A stretch of 20,253 nucleotides of DNA from Lichtheimia corymbifera B2541 (taxonomy: Eukaryota > Mucoromycota > Mucoromycetes > Mucorales > Lichtheimiaceae): positions 1 through 20,253 of the forward strand of contig JNEU01001127.1 in the NCBI GenBank assembly GCA_000697475.1, in the 5' to 3' direction. Below the pieces are notes generated by a model. It saw only the letters and a list, made by a program, of their open reading frames with translations, was not told the DNA's origin and did not search any database. Below, piece after piece: positions 10,401-19,416 of the stretch. How positions within the stretch are numbered: the first letter of the stretch is position 1; the number at the start of each line of letters is the position of its first letter. A program made the translations under genes and the position numbers.

Positions 10401-10890
10401 TTTTGTTATTACCTATATTTAAGATATACACGTGAGGATCCCACTTGTCATCCGCAAGGACAGGTTCGCCACCATAAACTAAATTTCAATTTTGCATAAG
10501 ATAATGACAAATAATATCCCATATTGCGAGTTTACTCACGTAATGCAAAGTTTCGAATGGATACAAGAGTAGGGAAGCATCGAGGCGGTGGCACATCTCC
10601 AGAAGCATTAAACGAGCTGATCGACACATTATCTGCAGCATAATTAGTCTCTTGGTCATAAAACAATTTGGATCAAATCATTCCTACGTACTTGCATCGA
10701 CAAGGTACAGGTCTTTTTTCGCAGGACCATTAGGTTGCATGCCACCGTATAAAACGAGTTGATCGGATGGTAGTGCAGCGGTAGCATGGCCAAATCTCGG
10801 GAAAGCACTATTGCCTCCTCCTAACTTGCGCTGTGACCATGGGTATATCGACTTGTCATTGTTCTTGGTGAGTTTTGAGAACAACGACAT
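7436..10890 (-). CDS. Kelch-repeat and coiled-coil cell polarity protein (Tea1/Kel-like)
   Basis: Nine minus-strand exons: 10890-10692, 10632-10540, 10478-10413, 10342-10187, 10133-10034, 9958-9747, 9689-9534, 9478-9018 and 8959-7436. The total is 2967 nt (988 codons plus stop). Residues 1-330 form six kelch blades, each with a Gly-Gly pair: LVLYGG, LLYGGEP, MYVWGGQ, LYIFGGTD, MYIFGGRG and LYVLGGDN. They are preceded by P-R-x-G-H or S-A-R-x-G segments. After SKIRYPPE comes a long Pro/Gln/Ser-rich linker (about 335-660) and then a C-terminal coiled coil (about 665-975; REL, EELEKRLAAALSENEA, EERAKDAHERAQEA). This layout is that of Tea1/Tea3/Kel1 proteins, which mark cell ends for polarised growth, so a hyphal-tip polarity role is inferred. 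The seventh exon holds a run of 15 T (coding strand) and an in-frame TAA at the blade-six boundary (see findings). As written, the frame is interrupted there. Confidence 0.85.
9610..9633 (-). other. Poly-T lesion with in-frame stop in kelch blade six
   Basis: On the coding strand the sequence reads R-Y-G, then 15 T, then GTTTAAG, then RLYVLGG. The TAA is in frame. About eight to ten residues expected between S-A-R-Y-G-H and the LYVLGG strand are missing. There is no GT donor close enough for a normal intron. The T-run followed by TTTAAG looks like the 3' end of an intron (polypyrimidine tract plus acceptor) whose 5' part and a little exon have been lost, either biologically or by assembly collapse at the homopolymer. 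Confidence 0.6.
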
Positions 10891-11646
10891 TACGGCAATG
10901 GGGCGTTTCGGGCTAATGATGAACGATGGGGGTCGAAATGTTGGCGATTGGCGTGCCTTGGCGGGGAATAGTAATCAGATAAAGGAAAGGCGCGCTCGTT
11001 GATGAGGGCTAGATGACAAGGAGGATGGGAATGCAAGAGGGAAAAGTATAAAGAGAGTATAAAGGGGGGGATAAAAAAGAGCACTGGAATACACAAGCAC
11101 ACAATAAAAAAAGGTGTGCTACACACAAAACGAAAGGATAGTAATCTACTTGTCGACAGCCAATTTTCTGTGGTGCGTCAAGCACGAGGATTGGCTAGTC
11201 CGAGGTAGTACACACCACCACGCGCGTGGGTGTTGCTGATCGAATGTTCCCGGATTGTTTGTGGCAGTAATAGCTTAATACAAAATCGTTTGATACGCTT
11301 ATCCACTTTATTGGTGCCCCATCTACTCCACTTGATATGTATTAGCTAAAGAAGAATCCCATGTTCCCGGCTTGTAATCTATACTACTATGTACCTAAAT
11401 AACTCATACTACTTTTTCATCTTGCTCTCCCCACTCCGAATAATTGGATAAGAGTAAGGGCCTCATTGTGTTACATTGCATACTGCTTGGCACATGTTCT
11501 TTATGTTGATGATTTTGCTTTTATTGCAATTGACAAAAGGGTTACAGCTAATCCTTTTCATTTTACAAGTACGTCTGCTCTCATCCCACAAAAGGTCAAA
11601 GTGCTTAGAAGGAGGGTATTGTCTTGTGGCTTTTTCTTTTCCTGCT
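10891..11646. other. Intergenic region, kelch upstream and GDP-fucose synthase 3' flank
   Basis: No gene is supported over 756 bp. The minus-strand sequence upstream of the kelch start is pyrimidine-rich with runs such as CCCCCCCTTTATACTC (about 11055-11072). A minus-strand AATAAA at 11520-11525 lies 122 nt past the GDP-fucose synthase stop and may be its poly(A) signal. Short ORFs here have no protein-like features. Confidence 0.5.
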
Positions 11647-13319
<1,673 letters not shown>

Positions 13320-14440
13320 CTAACCTAATTCGGATCTTTGCCTCTTTATCCCTTCCCGAGGAGTACCATGCCCATGAGATCGTCTACTCGTACTTGCAGA
13401 TATAGTGGAGGATGACGCTGGAGTTGCTGCATCCACTCTCGAATTCGCTAATTCCCGAGCATCCAACCATGTCGTATATATATCCATAATGCTTGTCCCA
13501 AATGATGGCCCCTGAATTGCATAGACTTCATTCTCCTCCACACCAGGCTCCCGAACTACCAGTGACCATTGATTGTCCACCAACTGAAACTTATCACTCA
13601 AAACAAGAGCGTGAAGAATAGCAGACTATAATAAATGGGTTAATATCCTTCTATAGCTCATGCCTTTTCTTTTTACCTTGTCATGATTTGGATTCTTTTC
13701 CAGTACGCTGTTAACAACAGTCTCTGTATCACGATTCGTGCTCATACGAAGCATTTCTGCAATCATGGTTTCAAGTCGACCATCTTGATCAAATTCTCGC
13801 AACACAATAGGGCCTTCGTGGTCACCACCTTGTCTGCTGCTGCTACCATGATCTTGGGGTGTATTGCTGCCACTACTGTTAAGACTCCCGCTCATAGTGT
13901 GATTGTTGATGCTGTTATTGCTGGCTGCAGGTGTGGATGGTTTCATTGGCAGAATAAAGACAAATGCATGATCGACGATTTCAATAAGGGAGCCATTCGA
14001 CAATGTCACTGGTGGTGATTTCGGTTTACGCAGCACATGATTGACTTTGGCACCATTTCTACCATAGATACGCAGAATCCACTTGTCCCTGTGAAACCGT
14101 ATCTCGGCATGCCGTCGCGATATGTCACGTCGATCAGGTCCAAAGTCGATATCCACCTTGTTGCTATGTGCTTGTCGTTGTACTGTCGTATCTGATCCAG
14201 GGCTACGTCCCAGCACAATACTGTTCGTCGTAATATAGCAATCCCAATTGCTGCCCACCAACTTTGGATACGTGGATGCCGGTTCAGGAGGAACGTCTGG
14301 TGTATTCACAATCACACGATCATCGCCAGAAGCCGTCAACAATCGTAGCTCGGATTGACTAAACTGAATGAAGGATACTATTACTAGACTTGTCAGAGAG
14401 AATGGCACACGACGCTTACCGAATGCAAAGAGCCACTCAT
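13320..14440 (-). CDS. FHA-domain protein, Fhl1-like
   Basis: Three exons: 14440-14420 (only 21 nt, MSGSLHS), 14363-13677 and 13625-13320. They give 1014 nt (337 aa), with introns of 56 and 51 nt. A forkhead-associated domain spans residues about 43-146. It begins with SNWDCYITTNSIVLGRSPGSD (Gly59-Arg60), then VDIDFGP, ISRRHAEIRF (Ser89-Arg-Arg-His92, the phosphothreonine-binding signature), LRIYGRNGAKVN (Gly108-Arg-Asn-Gly111) and a closing IVDHAFVFILP. The VD(V/I)DFGP...ISRRH...GRNG order resembles the FHA of the ribosomal-protein-gene regulator Fhl1, but no forkhead DNA-binding domain follows. The C-terminal third has Ser/Asn-rich linkers and a VVNSVLEKNPNHDKSAILHA region of unknown role. 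FHA domains bind phosphothreonine peptides. A nuclear signalling or transcription role is inferred only. The tiny first exon is favoured because it splices in frame to FSQSELRLLTAS. Confidence 0.85.
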
Positions 14441-14642
14441 TTGTACAAGGGGATAAAGGTTGGAAAATGCAGTAGCTGCCAAAGCAAGACATGTGGCACC
14501 TTGTGCTCCTCCACCCACGTGACCCACTGTAGTCGCCTTTTGTTGGATCCTCAAACAATACAATGGGGCCCGGACCAGATAGCAACTACAATCGTTTCAA
14601 ATAAAATAGCAGTACTTTTTTATCCAAAAGCCGTATAGAAGT

Positions 14643-15045
14643 CTAATTAAGCATGATCCCACATAAAGAGTTGTACGCTGTTGCTTGTTCCTGCTGATAC
14701 AGTATGATCCACTCGTAAGAGAACTGAACTGGCAGATATTCATCATCACATGATTCTCCAGATGGTGATGGGATAAAGCTTGCTGACATCAAATATAGGG
14801 TGGTTGTAATATGATTCACCCATAAGAAGAGACGTGCACTTGTGGTTGTCATCCAATGATTTGGCCGATACCTGATATGTAATGCGGATAACCCAAGAAG
14901 GATGAAACATAGTGGCCTCGACACCATCCACTAGCAGGAAGAGTTCAACCACGTTTACAGCATATGTAAAACATAATAAAGGTACGTGGTTCTCAAGATG
15001 CTTCATAGTGAAGCGTGTGATTTTATTTGAACAGAGGTGTTTCAT
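14643..15045 (-). pseudogene. Unidentified gene fragment at the edge of the inverted repeat
   Basis: Two overlapping minus-strand frames both look protein-like and change over near 14760. One is VEATMFHPSWVIRITYQVSA then CTSLLMGESYYNHPIFDVSK. The other is ESCDDEYLPVQFSYEWIILY to NSLCGIMLN and a TAG at 14643. The simplest reading is one coding sequence with a frameshift. It is cut off upstream (about 14940-15000), where the ~530-bp repeat array begins. I do not recognise the family. It could instead be chance ORFs. Confidence 0.35.
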
Positions 15046-15975
15046 GGTGAATCTTCTGACAAAGTTTCACAATGGAGATGGACAATGGCGGGGGCGTCCA
15101 CTATTACACTCAACACCTCTCCTATATTTGGACCATCCCGCATTTAAAATTCTCATAATGAAGCATGTGGTTTTGAAATGAATGAAGTTGATCAGCATGA
15201 CTCAGCGAACCTTCTTACCAAGTTTCATGTTCGAAGTGGGTAATCCCAAGGTTATTCATATTACTTGACATTTCATGATTTTCGGCGAGTACCCAATTTC
15301 CGACCAACATAGTAAATCCCACATTATACCCTCCCATTCCCAATTTTCAAATGAAGCATGAGGTCTTTATGAGAACGAAATTGATCAGCATGTCCAAGTG
15401 CACGTTCTGTGAAAGTTTCATATTTGAGAAAGGGAATCTCGAGTTATGGGGCCGTCCAACCTACATATATTCCTGTGCGTTCAACGTCAGGCGCTCCCAT
15501 TTTTAATTTCGCAATGAAGCCTGCAACTTCAATATGAATGGAGTTGATCAGCATGTCGGAGCCCACGGCCTGACCAAGTTTGACGATGGAGGTGGGCAAC
15601 GGCGGGGGTGTGCACTATACACCCTGCTTGCGTTCCGTCCGTCCATCGATTCTCCTAAATTTGAACCGCCCGATTCGTAAAACTTCATAATGAAGCATGC
15701 AGTTATTAAATGAATGGAATTGATCAGCATGACTCAGACAGCCTTCATACCAAATTTCAAGTCCAAGAGTGGGGATCCCAAGGTAATTCATACTAAATGG
15801 CATTTCACAAATCCGGGCGGGGTACGGAATTTCCGTCCATCATAGTAAACCCCATATTACACCCTCCCATTCAAAATCTTTGAATGAAGTGTGGGTTCTT
15901 TATTAAGACAAAGTTGATCAGAATGTCCAAGAGCATCTTGTGTGCAAGTTTGGGGTTCGAGGTATGCAATCTCAA
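14990..15975. repeat. ~530-bp higher-order tandem repeat, left arm
   Basis: Three sub-units follow each other and the series then repeats. The AATGAAGCATG landmark recurs at 15157 and 15689, an offset of 532. The GGAATCTCGAG/GCAATCTCAAG ends recur near 15440 and 15970. The ACAATGGCGGGGG/GCAACGGCGGGGG segments recur near 15084 and 15597. Each sub-unit also shares TTGATCAGCATG, which implies an older ~180-bp ancestral unit. No coding potential is seen. Confidence 0.8.
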
Positions 15976-16140
15976 GAACATGGATCAATTTACAGTGTGC
16001 ATGAATATGCCTGACAGTGCCTGACTTATTTAATTTCCAGCTCTTCCACTTGTAGCTTTTTTCTCTCTTCCTCCCATTCCCAACTGTTGCCCCATTCAAC
16101 TGCAACTACCACCTGCGAACGATTGTCCTGCTTCAACCCA

Positions 16141-16530
16141 TCATGTCAATTCTACGATTGTCTTGATCCTATTTATCTTTGACTGAATGGCAACTTCATG
16201 GTGTGTGCACCCCACGACAACACCCGCGTTCCTTGACACTACACGTTCTCTTGTACAATCCTCTGCCACAACCAATCGTAACAGCAGCTGCCATTAACAA
16301 AATCCTCATTGTATTTCACAACTTCGTCATCTACTGCAACACACGCTCTCTTGCACACTTCTTTGCCACGACCAAACGCAACAGCTGTTGCTCCTATTAT
16401 GAACGACTTTATTTCATTGTCTCGAATAGCGTTCTTTGTTGCAGCATCCTGCATTGCAGCCTTTTTGACATGAACAGCAGGCAGATAGCCATTGAATAGA
16501 AACAGCGTTATTTACGTACAGCAACTAGCT
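16141..16530 (-). pseudogene. Unknown conserved ORF, left copy (outward-facing, decayed)
   Basis: Minus-strand reading gives NGYLPAVHVKKAAMQDAA, then IKSFIIGATAVAFGRGKEVC and KRACVAVDDEVV. It ends, in another frame, in VSRNAGVVVGCTHHE to RIKTIVELT and a TGA at 16141-16143. The right copy gives closely similar peptides in the corresponding positions (HVTKA, AVTIGRGQGVYKR, VSRNVGVAVVG, RIKTTAALT). That suggests the outward direction is the coding one. A 100-bp internal tandem duplication (ACACG(T/C)TCTCTTG at 16241 and 16341) and several indels disrupt this copy. I do not recognise the family. Confidence 0.4.
16241..16440. repeat. 100-bp tandem duplication within the left copy
   Basis: ACACGTTCTCTTGTACAATC at 16241 and ACACGCTCTCTTGCACACTT at 16341 start two diverged copies exactly 100 bp apart, followed by matching CTGCCACAACCAAT / TTGCCACGACCAAA. 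The homologous right arm (about 18310-18410) has a single copy. Confidence 0.7.
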
Positions 16531-16581
16531 TCGATACATACGGATACCAAGGGATGATCCATATCAGCTATCAACAGCCGG

Positions 16582-16818
16582 ATGGATAAGGAAGGATGCA
16601 CCAATCGCGTTGCTCTTTTCAACCAACATATTGGATTTGCAATGATTATGGGTGCCACCAAGTGCACTGATGAGGAGGAATGGAATGCGGCTTTGGTTAC
16701 ATTGCACGTCGTCAGCAGGAAGGATGGATCATATCACGAGGATGCGGCTAAGGATGATGATGTACTGGATCGAATTGACAAAAGGTGTTCTACAGTAGTG
16801 GATGTTATATTGGATTAA
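16582..16818 (+). CDS. Hypothetical small ORF in the core of the inverted repeat
   Basis: A 78-aa ORF runs from an ATG at 16582. It is acidic and fairly protein-like in composition (TDEEEWNAALVTLHVVSRKD, then DDDVLDRIDKRC). It has no recognisable domain or signal peptide. It overlaps by 17 nt the start of the next ORF in another frame, so a frameshifted or spliced single gene is possible. The evidence is composition only. Confidence 0.25.
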   Translation: MDKEGCTNRVALFNQHIGFAMIMGATKCTDEEEWNAALVTLHVVSRKDGSYHEDAAKDDDVLDRIDKRCSTVVDVILD

Positions 16819-17200
16819 TCGATTCAATGCATTCAGCAGCTATTTCGAATCGTGGATGAAGGATGATCACGACGGCAGCAACCAAGAACGCAATGACACT
16901 ATTATCCCTGTTGCCTCTGTGGTTCACCCCCCGTATCTTAATCAATTTGCCCTTTATCATGTTTACTTGCTAGACATCCCCATTACCATGTACTGTTCTT
17001 CGACTTCTTTACTGAATGAAAATTGGATTCTGCAAAATATATGGGGCATCATACTATCAGCTCATATGGTCGAGGTGTGGATCACTTGGTTGGTTTCTGG
17101 ATTGAAAGGGGGAGTAGAAATAGAAGGTCATGAAACGAGGTTGGATCATATGCGTGGTCGTATCGCGATGTTTTTGTTCTGTTGCCACAACATATTATGA
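16802..17200 (+). CDS. Hypothetical ORF, 132 aa, core region
   Basis: This is the longest open frame of the central core. It has a hydrophobic, aromatic-rich middle (YLNQFALYHVYLLDIPITMY) and a tail ending in a Cys-Cys-His. I recognise nothing in it and see no repeat homology in the right half. It could be chance, or the 3' part of a decayed gene with the preceding ORF. Confidence 0.2.
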   Translation: MLYWINRFNAFSSYFESWMKDDHDGSNQERNDTIIPVASVVHPPYLNQFALYHVYLLDIPITMYCSSTSLLNENWILQNIWGIILSAHMVEVWITWLVSGLKGGVEIEGHETRLDHMRGRIAMFLFCCHNIL

Positions 17201-17950
17201 CTTCACTAAGGCTGCTACCTTACATGACAATGGTAGACTAAAGGCAGTGGCGATTCTTCTAGCGCTTTTATTGAAAACATAATTTGTTTGAGAGTGATAA
17301 TGCCCAACATTTGCTTGTTACAGAGCATGTTATCCACTGTGTAGTAGAGCTTAATTCATTATATTCAAGATGAATGAGTTATATAATATGGAACGAGCAC
17401 ATGAAAAAAAAAACATTTTCATCAATGTGCAGTTTCAGCTAACGCTATCCCATGCATCCTTATATAAGAATGAATCATTTCATACGGGCCATCATGATGG
17501 GCGGATCTGACAATAGGAAAGTGTCACCTCCCGCTGTATACTATTAAATAACTATCTTTCTAAAATCAAAATGGGAACTTGTGGTACGGCATATTGACAA
17601 GACCTCATCACACGAAAGAAGGGAGCTGTATTATACTATCAAATCCAACCTTTGTTCAATACACAATGCATCTATATCAGACTCTTTGTCTTTCTCTCCG
17701 ATCATGCATTGCTATACCATAATCATTCTACTATAATACAATGCGCACACACATGACGACGTGCAGCTCAGGAAGAAGCAAGTTCTCTCACATTACTTGG
17801 AAATGGTCACCAACACAATAATCTGTTAAAGTAATCCTTTAATCCAACATCATTCACAGGAGATAGATTGAGAGGTGTACAATGAATTACTCCAATTGAG
17901 GTGGGAGGGGGAGGTAGTGAGAGTATCGTGCAAAGGTACATGATGGCGAA
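17201..17950. other. Core spacer of the inverted repeat, nothing recognised
   Basis: This AT-rich stretch has stops in all frames. It includes a 10-A run near 17404-17413 and a TATATAA near 17381. No RNA gene, repeat or coding sequence is supported. Confidence 0.5.
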
Positions 17951-18214
17951 TTATATGATGCAAGGTGTGTCAATCATGAACTTGGATGGTGAAGAAGGTT
18001 GTACACTGGTTGCCTGGTTGCACAAGATGGTGATAGTAGTGGCCATGGAATCGGGTGTAAAGTCAGGATGATGGCATCGAGCATACTCGTCAAGTTGACA
18101 ATGGATACACTGTTCTTCCACCCATTGTATATATCCAATCCCTTCCATCTCATGCACAAAACCAATATCCATATCCGTATCCGTATCTATAAGAAGTCGT
18201 ATGTATTGAAGCAA
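17951..18214 (-). CDS. Hypothetical ORF with Cys/His residues
   Basis: An 87-codon minus-strand frame reads DTDTDMDIGFVHEMEGIGYI, then QWVEEQCIHCQLDEYARCHH and PDFTPDSMATTITILC, ending at a TAA at 17951. The composition is more protein-like than the overlapping frames. A CxxC...CHH pattern could bind metal, but the spacing fits no zinc finger I know. The ORF would enter the homologous arm at its 5' end, opposite to the outward-facing ORF there. Confidence 0.25.
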   Translation of the reverse strand: MLQYIRLLIDTDTDMDIGFVHEMEGIGYIQWVEEQCIHCQLDEYARCHHPDFTPDSMATTITILCNQATSVQPSSPSKFMIDTPCII

Positions 18215-19140
18215 ATTGATACACGTAAATAAAGCTGTTCTCTACAATGGCTATCTGCTGCCCACGTAACAAAGGCTGTAAGGCATGTTGCTGCAAATGA
18301 CCTGAAGACATTGGGGATAAGGGCCTTGCTAATAGCAACTGCTGGAATGAATGCTGTTACGATTGGTCGTGGTCAAGGAGTGTACAAGAGAAGGTGAAGT
18401 GTCAAGAAACGTGGGTGTTGCTGTAGTGGGGAGTACACGTCATGGAACTTACCATTCAGTCAAAGACAATAGGATCAAGACAACTGCAGCATTGACATGA
18501 TGGGTTGAAGCAGACCAATCGTTTGCAGGCTGTAGTTGTATTTGAATGGGCAACCATTGAGAATGGGTAGAAGAGGGAAGTAGATGAGGGTGGAAGAGGT
18601 GGAAATTAAATCTGTCAGGCAGTCAGACATATATCCACATACACTGATATTAATGCGTGATATTGGGATCGCCTGTCTCGAACCTCAAACTTTCACACAA
18701 TGTGCTCTACGACATGCTGAACAACTTTGTCTTAATAAAGGACCCACACTTCATTTAACAATTTCGAAAGGGAGAGCATAATGTGGGATTGACTATGACG
18801 GATGGAAATTGGGAAAGCGCCGGATTTATGAAAAAGTCATTTAGTATGTAGTTTCTTGGGATTCCCCATTTCGCACTTGAAACTTGGTCAGAAGGTTCTC
18901 TCGCACATGCTGATCAACTCCATTCATTTAAAAAATGCATGGTTCATTATGAACATTCTGAATGCCGGCCAGCCCAAATGTAAGAGAAAAGTAGGGTAGA
19001 CGCTCCTGCTCCTCGAGATTGCCCACCTCGAACCTGAAACTTTCACACAACATCCTTTCGACCACGCCGAGCAATTTCGTTCTCATAAAGACCCCAAAGT
19101 TAATTATGAAAACCTTGAATGTAGGAGAGACGACGAAGGG
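18170..19140 (-). repeat. Large imperfect inverted repeat, right arm
   Basis: The reverse complement matches the left arm in the same order. The outermost sub-unit (about 18976-19120) matches 15340-15440, then 18630-18975 matches 15675-16000, then 18310-18570 matches 16080-16300, then 18170-18300 matches 16430-16560. It carries about one ~530-bp higher-order copy where the left arm has two. It ends abruptly just before the mosaic-end sequence at 19157, so its outer limit is probably cut by the artefact. Confidence 0.8.
18225..18500 (+). pseudogene. Unknown conserved ORF, right copy (outward-facing)
   Basis: Plus-strand frames give HVTKAVRHVAANDLKTLGIR, then ALLIATAGMNAVTIGRGQGV and YKRR to a TGA at 18395. 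After a +1 shift they give VSRNVGVAVVGSTRHGTYHS and VKDNRIKTTAALT to a TGA at 18498-18500. The C-terminal frame matches the left copy at both ends, with compensating indels between, as expected of a once-coding sequence. A 5' NGYL segment is shifted relative to the left copy. No start codon or family is recognised. Confidence 0.4.
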
Positions 19141-19156
19141 ATGGTAACATAAACAG

Positions 19157-19175
19157 CTGTCTCTTATACACATCT
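19157..19175 (-). other. Tn5 mosaic end (tagmentation adapter artefact), copy 1
   Basis: CTGTCTCTTATACACATCT is an exact match to the reverse complement of the 19-bp engineered Tn5 mosaic end used in tagmentation sequencing libraries. A natural exact copy in a fungal genome is very unlikely. Translation through it gives the telltale CIRDS peptide on the minus strand. It marks a library or assembly junction. Confidence 0.95.
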
Positions 19176-19203
19176 GAAGCTGGTTGGATGTTGTGGTTGG
19201 AAG

Positions 19204-19222
19204 CTGTCTCTTATACACATCT
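19204..19222 (-). other. Tn5 mosaic end (tagmentation adapter artefact), copy 2
   Basis: A second exact copy lies in the same orientation, 47 bp after the first, with only 28 bp between them. It generates LLYTS on the plus strand and YKRQ on the minus strand, peptides well known as contamination signatures. The sequence following it is not a standard i5/i7 adapter tail, so the copy is internal to a chimeric read or join. Confidence 0.95.
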
Positions 19223-19414
19223 ATTTGGGCTATGCATTGGCAATGTATCCTACAAGCGACTCCTTGGAACCATTACTCCGCATATGAATATCTTGATTCG
19301 CTCATTGCTAGACACCCCACTCTTGTACCCCCGATTCAGTTAGATACAGTAGAATTTATTCTGGGGTAAGAAATCCCCTCAATAAAAGCCCATTAGAATA
19401 CAAAAAAAAAAAAA
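19223..19414 (+). pseudogene. 3' terminal gene fragment with AATAAA and A-tract
   Basis: Starting exactly after the second mosaic end, an open frame reads WAMHWQCILQATPWNHYSAY and EYLDSLIARHPTLVPPIQLD to a TAA at 19367-19369. It is followed by AATAAA at 19381-19386 and a run of 13 A at 19402-19414, 15 nt downstream of the signal. This looks like the 3' end of a polyadenylated transcript or a retroposed copy. The A-tract directly abuts the next MITE-like repeat. The protein family is not recognised. Given the adjacent artefact, cDNA carry-over is also possible. Confidence 0.4.
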
Positions 19415-19416
19415 CC

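Larger units (their letters stand above)
15675..16560 (+). repeat. Large imperfect inverted repeat, left arm
   Basis: This segment aligns as reverse complement to about 18170-18975. Shared stretches include GAAGTGTGGGT(T/C)CTTTATTAAG (15888 against about 18745), CTTCAACCCATCATGTCAAT (16131-16150 against about 18491-18510), and a run over CTTGATCCTAT...CTTTGACTGAATGG. Matches are broken by substitutions and small indels, so the duplication is old. The inner end fades near 16560. Confidence 0.8.

Noticed and set aside
11041..11080. Repeated GTATAAAG elements as TATA boxes of a plus-strand gene
   Set aside because: No plus-strand gene follows. For the minus-strand kelch gene the orientation is wrong.
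18247..18300. A 17-codon Cys-rich ORF (MAICCPRNKGCKACCCK) resembling a tiny metallothionein
   Set aside because: It lies in the inverted-repeat arm, where a different frame is conserved with the other copy. The cysteines come from the overlapping GCTG/TGC-rich sequence, and there is no supporting start context or second copy.
18928..19369. ORFs of 96 and 61 aa spanning 19157-19222 as genes
   Set aside because: Both run through the Tn5 mosaic-end sequence and contain the artefact peptides, so the joined frames are not biological.
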